This document shows positions 31,526 through 39,021 of a stretch of 48,722 bases of DNA, in pieces. A program made the position numbers and the translations under genes. Position 1 is the stretch's first letter. Every line of letters starts with the position of its first letter. This stretch comes from an uncultured Acidimicrobiales bacterium (lineage in GTDB: Bacteria > Actinomycetota > Acidimicrobiia > Acidimicrobiales > SZUA-35), in assembly GCA_937925335.1 (NCBI GenBank), contig CALEWY010000091.1:1-48722 (forward strand). The letters are read 5' to 3'. Below the pieces are notes generated by a model. That model saw only the letters and a list, made by a program, of their open reading frames with translations. It did not search any database and was not told the DNA's origin.

Positions 31526-34369
31526 TTAGAACGCGTCGGGATCGAGCCCGTCAGCGTTGTTCTCAACACCAAGCTCAGCTGCCGATGCCGGCGAACGCTC
31601 GGTCATGTCGGGAGCATCACCGCTGACGACAGCCTTCTTGGCCACAGCCTTCTTCTTCGTGGCCTTCTTCTTGGTCGCCTTTTTCTTGGCGGTCGCCTTC
31701 TTCTTCGTGGCCTTTTTCTTGGTCGCCTTTTTCTTCTTTTTGACCACCCCGCCGTCAGCCTGGATCTTCAAACGACGCTCGACGAGCAGCTCGGCCGCTC
31801 GGTCGATGGTGAGATTCTCTTCGGTGTCGCCCTTACGGAGCGAGGCGTTGACTTCGCCGTCGGTCACGTATGGCCCGAAGCGGCCATCCTTGAGCTCGAC
31901 CTGGGCTTCGGTCATCGGGTCGATGCCGACGATCTTCACGGGCTTGGGCTCGGCCTGACCACGACGACGCTTCGGTTGGGCCATCACGGCGAGCGCCTCG
32001 GTGATGTCCATGGTGAGAAGCTGGTTCTCGGAGTCGATGCTCCGGCTGTCCTTCTTGGTGTTGCCCTCTTCGTCGAGGAACACCTTCTCGAGGTAGGGCC
32101 CGTAGCGACCGTTGTAGGCCGTGATCGCTCCCTGGTCGGCCGGGTCTTGGCCGATCAGTCGCGGCAGCTCGAGGAGAGAAACCGCTTGCTCGAAGGTGAG
32201 CTCTTCGGGCTTCATGTCTTGGAACAACGAACTGGTGCGGGGCTTCTCGCCTGTCTCAGGGTCGTGCTCGCCCATCTGAACGTAGGGCCCAAAGCGGCCA
32301 GCCTTCACGAACACCGGAAGGTCGGTCTCGGGATGAGTGCCGAGTTCGCGGTCGCTCTTCGGCGCGTCGATCAACTCGATCGCTCGAGCAGGCGTGAGCT
32401 CATCAGGAGCCATGTCGTCTGGGATCGAGGCTCGATCTTCGCCGCGCTCGAGGTAGGGGCCGTAGCGACCGACTCGGGCGACGATCGCAATGCCGTCTTC
32501 GTCTCCACCGATCGGGATCGAGTTGACGGCGCGAGCGTCGATATCACCAAGGCGCTCGGTGACCTTCTTCTGGAGTCCATCGTCTGAGTCGTCACCGAAG
32601 TAGAAGTCGGTGAGCCACGGGATGGTCTCTTTGTCACCCATCGCGATGGAGTCGAGGTCGGTCTCCATCTTGGCGGTGAAGGCGTAGTCGACCAGGTTCG
32701 GGAAGTGCTGCTCGAGCAGCCCGATGACGGCGAAGGCCTTGAAGCTCGGAACGAGCGCTGTGCCCTTCTTCCAGACGTATTCGCGAGCCTGGATCGTGCC
32801 CATGATCGAGGCATAGGTGGACGGCCGTCCGACCTCGAGCTCCTCGAGCTTCTTCACCAGTGATGCTTCGGTGTACCGAGCCGGAGGCTGGGTGTCGTGG
32901 CCAGCGGCTTCCAAGTTGGAAAGCGTTGCGCTGTCGCCTTCTTGGAGCGGCGGCAAGAGCTGCTCAGCAGCCTCGTCACTCTTCTCCTTCTCAGCTTCGT
33001 CCTCAGACTCCTTGTAAACACTCAGGAAGCCCTGGTGGGTGATCACCGTGCCGGAGGTCGAGAACGTGGCGTTGCGACCGGATGCCGACTCCACGCCGAG
33101 GCGCAAGGTGACAGTCTCGCCGGTTGCGTCGGTCATCTGCGAGGCGACCGTGCGCTGCCAGATGAGCGTGTAGACCGCGAGGTCCTGCTTTGACAGCTCA
33201 CCAGCGACGTCTTCGGGGGTCCGGAAACGGTCGCCAGCGGGACGGATGGCTTCGTGAGCCTCTTGTGCATTGCCCGACTTGCCCTTGTAGACACGAGCCT
33301 CGTCCGGCAAGAAATCGGTGCCATAGCGCTCGGTGATCTGGTTACGAGCGGCGGTGAGGGCCTGCTCCGACAACGTCGTGGAGTCAGTACGCATGTAGGT
33401 GATGAAGCCACGCTCGTACAGGCCCTGCGCCACACGCATTGCAGCGGAGGAACCAAGCCGGAGCTTTCGGCTGGCATCTTGCTGGTAAGTCGAGGTGATG
33501 AACGGCGCAGCTGGGCGGCGGCGATACGGCTTGGCTTCGCGGCTCTTCACCGTGGCCGACCGATTCTCAAGGTCGCTGACGAGCGCTTGCGCGGCGGCCT
33601 CGTCGAGGTGCATCACCTCGGCGCCGCTCTTCGCTTCGTTGAGCACACCGTTCTGGCCAAAGTCACGACCGGTTGCGATTCGAGCGCCATCGACGTCGAT
33701 GAGCATGGCGTCGAATGGACGCTCCGCGCTGGCGGCGGTGAACGTGCCATTGAGATCCCAGTAGTTGGCGGAGCGGAAGGCCATCCGCTCACGCTCACGC
33801 TCGACGACCACACGGGTGGCCACACTCTGCACTCGGCCAGCCGACAGCTTCGGCATGACCTTCTTCCAAAGAACGGGTGACACCTCATAGCCGTAGAGGC
33901 GGTCGAGAAGGCGACGGGCCTCTTGAGCATCGACCATCTTGCGGTCGAGATCACCCGGTGAGTTGATCGCTCGATCGATGGCTTCAGGCGTGATCTCGGT
34001 GAAGACGATGCGCTTGATCGGCACCTTCGGATTCAGAACCTCGATGAGGTGCCAGGCGATCGCTTCGCCTTCGCGATCCTTATCGGTGGCGAGCACGAGC
34101 TCGTCCGATTCCTTCATCAGCTTCTTGAGCTTCTTGACCTGATCCTTCTTCTCAGGCGACACGACGTAGAGCGCTTTGAAGTCGTTATCGACGTCGATGC
34201 CGAGCTTCGCCCACTTCTCTGTTTTGTACGCGGCGGGGACGTCGGCAGCCTTCCGCGGGAGATCTCGAACGTGTCCGATCGAGGACTCAACGACGTAACC
34301 GTCGCCAAGAATCTCCGAAATTTTCTTGATCTTCGCGGGGGACTCGACGATCACGAGCGACTGGGCCAT
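31526..34369 (-). CDS. topA: DNA topoisomerase I
   Basis: Type IA topoisomerase that relaxes negative supercoils (947 aa). N-terminal Toprim: SLVIVESPAKIKKI and TDKDREGEAIAWHL. The active-site tyrosine is in GFITYMRTDSTTLSEQAL. Several Topo_C repeats with FGPYV follow in the C-terminal third, and no Cys4 zinc fingers are present. The end carries a lysine-rich tail of KKAT-type repeats (about residues 870-920), as in other actinobacterial TopA, where it aids processivity. ATG at 34369 is preceded by TAGTCT 7 nt upstream. The frame is open upstream to 34558, but that extension overlaps nhaA. Confidence 0.97.
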   Translation of the reverse strand: MAQSLVIVESPAKIKKISEILGDGYVVESSIGHVRDLPRKAADVPAAYKTEKWAKLGIDVDNDFKALYVVSPEKKDQVKKLKKLMKESDELVLATDKDREGEAIAWHLIEVLNPKVPIKRIVFTEITPEAIDRAINSPGDLDRKMVDAQEARRLLDRLYGYEVSPVLWKKVMPKLSAGRVQSVATRVVVERERERMAFRSANYWDLNGTFTAASAERPFDAMLIDVDGARIATGRDFGQNGVLNEAKSGAEVMHLDEAAAQALVSDLENRSATVKSREAKPYRRRPAAPFITSTYQQDASRKLRLGSSAAMRVAQGLYERGFITYMRTDSTTLSEQALTAARNQITERYGTDFLPDEARVYKGKSGNAQEAHEAIRPAGDRFRTPEDVAGELSKQDLAVYTLIWQRTVASQMTDATGETVTLRLGVESASGRNATFSTSGTVITHQGFLSVYKESEDEAEKEKSDEAAEQLLPPLQEGDSATLSNLEAAGHDTQPPARYTEASLVKKLEELEVGRPSTYASIMGTIQAREYVWKKGTALVPSFKAFAVIGLLEQHFPNLVDYAFTAKMETDLDSIAMGDKETIPWLTDFYFGDDSDDGLQKKVTERLGDIDARAVNSIPIGGDEDGIAIVARVGRYGPYLERGEDRASIPDDMAPDELTPARAIELIDAPKSDRELGTHPETDLPVFVKAGRFGPYVQMGEHDPETGEKPRTSSLFQDMKPEELTFEQAVSLLELPRLIGQDPADQGAITAYNGRYGPYLEKVFLDEEGNTKKDSRSIDSENQLLTMDITEALAVMAQPKRRRGQAEPKPVKIVGIDPMTEAQVELKDGRFGPYVTDGEVNASLRKGDTEENLTIDRAAELLVERRLKIQADGGVVKKKKKATKKKATKKKATAKKKATKKKATKKKAVAKKAVVSGDAPDMTERSPASAAELGVENNADGLDPDAF

Positions 34370-34376
34370 CCGGCGC

Positions 34377-34382
34377 AGACTA
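34377..34382 (-). promoter_or_regulatory. Probable -10 box of topA
   Basis: TAGTCT on the minus strand, 7 nt before the ATG at 34369. The same hexamer precedes the helicase (39010) and an SDR gene (43156). Confidence 0.55.
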
Positions 34383-34457
34383 GGAAGGCCAGGAGCGCTT
34401 TTGCGAACACCCCCGACTATTTCGCTCAGAGTCGGGGCGACGGATGAACCGTTCGGA

Positions 34458-35858
34458 TCAGGCTTTTGCGTGCTCAGCGTCGTGATCGTCGTGTCCGTCA
34501 GAGGCCGCATCCTCACCGGCGGTTGCCGCCGGTGGAGCGTTCCACAGCACACCAGCACCCACCGCAGCAGCGAGCACCGAGGCGATCAGAATGCCGATGA
34601 TCGACTGATCGATGATCTCCGCATCGGTAAAGGCCAGGCCGGAAATAAAGAGTGCAACCGTGAAGCCAATACCGGCGACAGCGCCAGCACCGAGCACGTG
34701 GCGGAGGGTCACACCGTCTGGCAACGAGGCCAATCCACCCTTCACGGCGAGCCAAGTGGCAAACCAGATGCCGAGCGGCTTGCCAACGACGAGTCCGAGG
34801 ATCACGCCGAGTGTGACGGACGACCCAAGGGCCGCGCTGATCGAATCACCAGACAGTTCGATGCCGGCGTTTGCGAGCGCAAAGATCGGGATGACGAAGA
34901 AACTCGTCCACGGGCTGATCACGCCAATCAAGCGAGATGCCACTGAGACGGACTCGCGCAGTCTGAAGTTCGCGTCGCGCATGCCTGCCGGGTTGACCGA
35001 GTCGCCGGTGAGCATGTCTTCAAAGGCCTCGAAGCGGCGCGCTCCGAGGAGCGGTTCGGCGGGCGTCAACAAACCGATGGCAACACCGGCGATCGTGGCG
35101 TGTACACCGGAGCGGAACGTTGCGTACCAAACGACGATGCCGACGAGGACGTAGACCGGCACGTACCAAATGCGCAGACGACGCATCACCGCCATGGCGA
35201 GCAAGCCGGCGAAGGCAAGCGAGAGCCAGGCAAAGCTGAGGTTGGCGGTATAGAAGATCGCGATGACCAAGATGGCGCCGATGTCATCGACGATGGCCAA
35301 GGTGAGCAGGAACAACTTCAGCTTGCGAGGCACTCGTGAGCCGAGAAGGGCCAGCACACCAACGGCGAACGCAATGTCGGTCGCCATCGGGATTCCCCAA
35401 CCATCGACGCCGGGGCCGCCAGCGTTGAGGGCTAGGTAGAGGCCGGCGGGAATCACCATGCCGCCGAGCGCAGCGACGGCTGGAAGCGCGGCGACGCGCG
35501 CCTCTCGCAAGTCACCGACGACAAGTTCGAGTTTGATCTCCAACCCAACGACAAAGAAGAACATCACCATCAAGGCGTCGTTGACCCACAGCTCCAGCGA
35601 GAGGCCGTGATCGTCGTGGAGGAACGGCATCCACGAGCCGATGGCGAACTCCACCTCGGTCTCCCAAAGATGGTGATAGCTCTCGCTCCATGGCGAGTTG
35701 GCCCAGATCAGCGCAATGGCGGTGGCGATGAGCAGCAGGACGCCGGACGCGGCTTCCTGCGCGAGAAATCGAACCATCGGCCGAGCGACAGCCTTCGCGA
35801 GACGGGTATCGCCACCGCTCCAGGCTTCCTTTTGAACTTGAAGCGGACTCTCAGACAC
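34458..35858 (-). CDS. nhaA: Na+/H+ antiporter NhaA
   Basis: Membrane antiporter exporting Na+ in exchange for protons (466 aa, longer than the 388 of E. coli). Hallmark sequences are MATDIAFAVGVLALLG and LAIVDDIGAI, which hold the paired ion-binding aspartates, and FFVIPIFALANAG. About twelve hydrophobic segments are visible. The C-terminal tail is rich in His and Asp (DGHDDHDAEH) and could bind metal or sense pH; this tail is not a family feature. GTG at 35858 has TAGGTT 8 nt upstream. The gene fits a marine or saline habitat. Confidence 0.96.
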   Translation of the reverse strand: MSESPLQVQKEAWSGGDTRLAKAVARPMVRFLAQEAASGVLLLIATAIALIWANSPWSESYHHLWETEVEFAIGSWMPFLHDDHGLSLELWVNDALMVMFFFVVGLEIKLELVVGDLREARVAALPAVAALGGMVIPAGLYLALNAGGPGVDGWGIPMATDIAFAVGVLALLGSRVPRKLKLFLLTLAIVDDIGAILVIAIFYTANLSFAWLSLAFAGLLAMAVMRRLRIWYVPVYVLVGIVVWYATFRSGVHATIAGVAIGLLTPAEPLLGARRFEAFEDMLTGDSVNPAGMRDANFRLRESVSVASRLIGVISPWTSFFVIPIFALANAGIELSGDSISAALGSSVTLGVILGLVVGKPLGIWFATWLAVKGGLASLPDGVTLRHVLGAGAVAGIGFTVALFISGLAFTDAEIIDQSIIGILIASVLAAAVGAGVLWNAPPAATAGEDAASDGHDDHDAEHAKA

Positions 35859-35866
35859 GACCGGCC

Positions 35867-35872
35867 AACCTA
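35867..35872 (-). promoter_or_regulatory. Probable -10 box of nhaA
   Basis: TAGGTT on the minus strand, 8 nt before the GTG at 35858. TAGGTTGGCCG is shared with the promoter of the carbonic anhydrase gene. Confidence 0.5.
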
Positions 35873-35885
35873 CAACGGAAGTTGT

Positions 35886-36341
35886 TCATTCTCGGTTCAC
35901 TCTCAGCCTGAGCCGAGTGCCGTCGTTGCTCGACGTGAAGTTCATGTTGCCCCTGGTCAGGTGCTGCATGAGCGGCACACCAAAGCCACCTTCGATCAGC
36001 AAACGATCAGGATGGGTCATGTCTGGAACGTCGGGAGCCGTTGCGAATCCGAGACCTTCATCCTCGACCTCAAGGGCGACGTGATCGTCCGACACCTCGC
36101 AGCGCATCGTGACTCGTCCGAACGGTCCGGTCGCTTCATCTTCGAAGCGCGACATGTTGGCTTGGATGGCGTTGGTGGTCGCTTCCGAGGTCACCCAGCG
36201 GAGGTCGTCGAGGCGATCGCCATCAAGTGATCCAGCAGCGGACGCGGCCGAGGCCACGATCATGCGCACCACTGTGACGAGGTTGACGCTCGCGGGAATG
36301 TCGATGCGGATTTCTGCACCGTCAGCAGCGGATTCAGTCAC
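35886..36341 (-). CDS. RsbW-like ATP-binding anti-sigma factor/serine kinase
   Basis: A 151-residue GHKL-fold protein related to RsbW/SpoIIAB anti-sigma kinases. The N-box is TSEATTNAIQAN (about residues 51-62), the G1 box is VEDEGLGF and the G2 region GGFGVPLMQHL. Such proteins hold a sigma factor and are released by an anti-anti-sigma protein. No sigma-B-type factor or STAS protein is encoded nearby, so its partners are elsewhere. GTG at 36341 has TACGTT 8 nt upstream. It precedes nhaA by 27 bp in the same direction. Confidence 0.86.
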   Translation of the reverse strand: MTESAADGAEIRIDIPASVNLVTVVRMIVASAASAAGSLDGDRLDDLRWVTSEATTNAIQANMSRFEDEATGPFGRVTMRCEVSDDHVALEVEDEGLGFATAPDVPDMTHPDRLLIEGGFGVPLMQHLTRGNMNFTSSNDGTRLRLRVNRE

Positions 36342-36349
36342 GGGATCTC

Positions 36350-36355
36350 AACGTA
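36350..36355 (-). promoter_or_regulatory. Probable -10 box of the RsbW-like gene
   Basis: TACGTT on the minus strand, 8 nt before the GTG at 36341. Confidence 0.45.
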
Positions 36356-36504
36356 CTGCACGGGCCTGATCAGGCGGGAGATGGCAAGCCCCATGGAGCT
36401 CATGGACGAAAATCGCTGTCGCGCGATCGCCTCGATGCATACGGTGGCTCGCATGAACAGCTGAGTCGACCTCGAACCACACAACTCGATCAATGGAGAC
36501 TCAT

Positions 36505-37002
36505 ATGACTGACAACTCATCATTGGCGCGCACCGCGCCTGCGTTCATCGAAACCGCTCATCGAATCGTCTGGGCAACCGTCGCAACCGTCGACCCGACC
36601 GGGCAACCTCGCACCCGCATCCTCCATCCCATTTGGGAATGGGACGGCAGCGACTTGACGGGATGGATCGCAACCAGCCCCGAGTCGCCAAAGGCTGCTC
36701 ATTTGGCGCACGAGCCCCGTGTGTCTCTTACCTACTGGGACCCGACCCAGGATGTTGCCACCGCTGACTGCGTCGCAATCTGGGAGGGCGACGCCCTGGC
36801 CCGACAGCGAGGGTGGGACCGATTCGTCAACGCTGACGAACCCGTCGGCTACGACCCGAGCATCGTTCCCGGTTGGGAACGAGCTGACTCGCCGGGCTTC
36901 GGATTGCTCAAACTTGAACCACGACGGGTTCGAGTCTTCCCCGGCACGATGCTCACGGCGGGGACAGGCGAGATCCTCACCTGGGGTTCGACCAGCGACT
37001 GA
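36505..37002 (+). CDS. Pyridoxamine 5'-phosphate oxidase-fold protein (FMN/F420-binding)
   Basis: A 165-residue split-barrel flavin or deazaflavin protein. The opening VWATVATVDPTGQPRTRIL then HPIWEWDG is the usual cofactor-binding start, with KAAHLAHEPRVSLTYWD in the middle. It could reduce or oxidise small molecules, but the substrate is unknown. ATG at 36505 is chosen because TGGAGAC lies just before it; an ATG at 36493 would place this site inside the gene. It stands alone, divergent from the RsbW-like gene and convergent with the NTF2-like gene. Confidence 0.87.
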   Translation: MTDNSSLARTAPAFIETAHRIVWATVATVDPTGQPRTRILHPIWEWDGSDLTGWIATSPESPKAAHLAHEPRVSLTYWDPTQDVATADCVAIWEGDALARQRGWDRFVNADEPVGYDPSIVPGWERADSPGFGLLKLEPRRVRVFPGTMLTAGTGEILTWGSTSD

Positions 37003-37042
37003 GGCACCCATCCTGCTCCGTTGGCCCCTCACGATCGAGTGG

Positions 37043-37504
37043 TCAGCGGAGTGGGATGCCGCTGTCGTCGTCTTCGGCTCTCGGGCCAAAGAGCCGACGT
37101 TCGTCAACGGTGATCGCCACATCGTTGATCGAGGCCTCACGACGACGCATCAATCCTTGATCGTCGAACTCCCAGTTCTCGTTTCCGTAGGAACGCCACC
37201 ATTGTCCATCGGCATCGAGCGACTCGTATTGAAATCGCACGGCGATTCGATTGCCCGAAAAGGCCCACAGGTCTTTGCGGAGCGCGTATTCGGTTTCACG
37301 AGCCCACTTCTCGGCGAGGAAGTCTCGGATCTGTTGGCGGCCCTTGAGGAACGTGTCGCGGTTTCGCCATTCGCTATCGAGCGAATACGCACCGGCGACT
37401 CGTTCGGGATCACGCGTGTTCCACGCGGCCTCAGCGCCGAGCACCTTCTTCCAAGCGCCAGCTTCGTCGAAGGGTGGGAACGGGGGACGTGATCCGTCGG
37501 TCAT
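37043..37504 (-). CDS. NTF2-like protein, DUF1348 family
   Basis: A 153-residue protein of the SnoaL/NTF2-like fold. The DUF1348 pattern is clear: [20 protein letters not shown], then [21 protein letters not shown], and later [20 protein letters not shown] followed by WEFDDQGLM. Function unknown; members bind small molecules in a cone-shaped pocket. The start at 37504 has no obvious ribosome-binding site. It is convergent with the split-barrel protein gene and downstream of the photolyase-family gene. Confidence 0.9.
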   Translation of the reverse strand: MTDGSRPPFPPFDEAGAWKKVLGAEAAWNTRDPERVAGAYSLDSEWRNRDTFLKGRQQIRDFLAEKWARETEYALRKDLWAFSGNRIAVRFQYESLDADGQWWRSYGNENWEFDDQGLMRRREASINDVAITVDERRLFGPRAEDDDSGIPLR

Positions 37505-37598
37505 GACGTCATCAACTCATCAGACCCGCCATCTATTCACGCCGGCTCGTTCGAGCTACCGGCGGAGGCCCACAGCTCGGTGTGAGCAGCGACTCCGT

Positions 37599-37645
37599 CG
37601 TGGACAGCTATTTCGGCGTGGACAGCTACTTCGGCGCGGGCAGCT
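37599..37645. repeat. 18-bp tandem repeat, 2.6 units
   Basis: CGTGGACAGCTATTTCGG (37599-37616) and CGTGGACAGCTACTTCGG (37617-37634) are adjacent, followed by a partial unit CGCGGGCAGCT that reaches the stop codon of the photolyase-family gene. Confidence 0.88.
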
Positions 37646-38903
37646 AGATGCCGACGCCGCGACGCCAGGCGCTGTAGCTCGCGATCGAGCTCTTCGCTGG
37701 CTCGACCAGCCATGGCCACGGGTGCAGCTCGGCGATGTCGAGTTTGGCGGCGCGGGAGCGGAACCCCGGCACGGGAGCAAACGTGACAGCCGGTGATCGT
37801 CCAGCGAGTTCAGCGACGGGATCGCCGAGCACAAGATCGAGCGAGCGATGCGTGGCGAGCTCGGCGAGACCTTCAACGAGGAAGACCAGCCGCTTGCCTG
37901 AGAGTTGCAGCCCGGCGAGCAGCTTTTCGTCGAACACGAACAGCACCGGAAGCTCTGGATTCGAGATCAGCGCCGGGTCGTTGTCGCCGAGTGATTCGGC
38001 GGTGAGCCACACCACGTCGGGGGCGCTGTTGCATTCAGCAACCGAAGGGCCAGCGGTAGCGGCCGGGTCGGGGTCGGTCTTCAACAGCGCTGGTGGTTCG
38101 CGGCGATCGAGTGGCGGATCGGGCGGCCAGTTCTCGACCGGGCATGCGTGGACGAGATCACACGAGGCGCACAGGCCAGCGGCTCGCTTCTCAACCTGCC
38201 AGCGGCTAAATCCGTAGGCCTTCGATGAGCCGACGCCAACGGTCCACTGCCAGCCAAGTCGGTTCGCCGCGCGGGATCCGTCGAGCAAGTGTTTGAAGAA
38301 CAGGTCTTCACCGTCTTGCCACCGATAGCCAGCCCGAACCGCCCAGTGGCTGGCGAGCCACATGCGAGTTTGGTTGACCATCCAACCGTCTTCTTCGAGC
38401 TCGTCGATCGTGAGTTCGAAGCAGGCGAGCTCGCGATTCCAGTCGTCGAGATTTGGCGAACCCGGCTCGATGGTGTCGGCGATTGGAAGCAGCTGGCGAC
38501 GAAGTCCGTGCTTCGTGCGAGCGCCCAGACGGGCGTACCAATGCCGGGCGAACTCCTGCCAGAGCAGCTCGTCGCGGAACTTGTCGACATCACGCGCTGG
38601 GCCGCCGCCAACGTGGTTCCACACATCTTCAAGGGTGAGGTAGCCGTGACGGACGTAGGGCGAAAGAGCCGATGCACCGCGCTTCGGTGTTGGGAACACC
38701 TCATTGCGGCGTTGTGCATAGCCAGCGACATCGAAGGCTGCGAGTGCCGTGTCAGCAGCGGTTTGACCGCCATTGAAGCTGCCGGAGCCTTCGACTTCGT
38801 CACAGATGAGGTGTGAGAAGTGCTGCGAAACGAACGCTTCAGCAGCTCGGCGCCCGGGTTCAGGCACGGCAAGCGTCGTCTGGTTCGGAAGCTGCGTGCC
38901 CAT
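37644..38903 (-). CDS. Photolyase/cryptochrome-family protein with swapped domain order
   Basis: A 419-residue flavoprotein. The FAD-binding helical domain comes first (about residues 56-260): GYAQRRNEVFPTPKRGAS, SALSPYVRHGYLTLEDVW, WQEFARHWYARLG, MVNQTRMWLASHW, DLFFKHLLDGS and NRLGWQWTVGVGSSK are classic photolyase blocks. A Cys group, CASCDLVHAC, lies at about 245-254. The C-terminal part (about 295-388) reads VVWLTAESLGDNDPAL, VLFVFDEKLL, SGKRLVFLVEGLAEL and LDLVLGDPVAEL, which is the pattern of the alpha/beta antenna domain that normally forms the N-terminus. The gene therefore looks circularly permuted. ATG at 38903 is preferred; AAGACT lies 7 nt upstream. It diverges from a repair helicase. 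DNA photorepair is likely, but blue-light sensing is possible. Confidence 0.85.
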   Translation of the reverse strand: MGTQLPNQTTLAVPEPGRRAAEAFVSQHFSHLICDEVEGSGSFNGGQTAADTALAAFDVAGYAQRRNEVFPTPKRGASALSPYVRHGYLTLEDVWNHVGGGPARDVDKFRDELLWQEFARHWYARLGARTKHGLRRQLLPIADTIEPGSPNLDDWNRELACFELTIDELEEDGWMVNQTRMWLASHWAVRAGYRWQDGEDLFFKHLLDGSRAANRLGWQWTVGVGSSKAYGFSRWQVEKRAAGLCASCDLVHACPVENWPPDPPLDRREPPALLKTDPDPAATAGPSVAECNSAPDVVWLTAESLGDNDPALISNPELPVLFVFDEKLLAGLQLSGKRLVFLVEGLAELATHRSLDLVLGDPVAELAGRSPAVTFAPVPGFRSRAAKLDIAELHPWPWLVEPAKSSIASYSAWRRGVGI

Positions 38904-39009
38904 GAATATGAGTCTTACCGATCCGTGACCGTTTGTGCGTGTCCGCGTGGGAGTCAAATATCCCCGGGCGGCAGAACGACCCAGCCCGGGGGGTGTCACT
39001 CGTGGGAAC

Positions 39010-39015
39010 TAGTCT
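39010..39015 (+). promoter_or_regulatory. Probable -10 box of the helicase gene
   Basis: TAGTCT, 6 nt before the GTG at 39022, with no ribosome-binding site. It supports the long N-terminus of the helicase. Confidence 0.5.
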
Positions 39016-39021
39016 CTCTTT

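Noticed and set aside
31526-34369. Lysine-rich TopA tail as an unusual repeat
   Set aside because: Such tails are a known feature of actinobacterial topoisomerase I.
34370-34558. N-terminal extension of TopA up to 34558
   Set aside because: It overlaps nhaA, is not conserved, and a TAGTCT box lies directly before the ATG at 34369.
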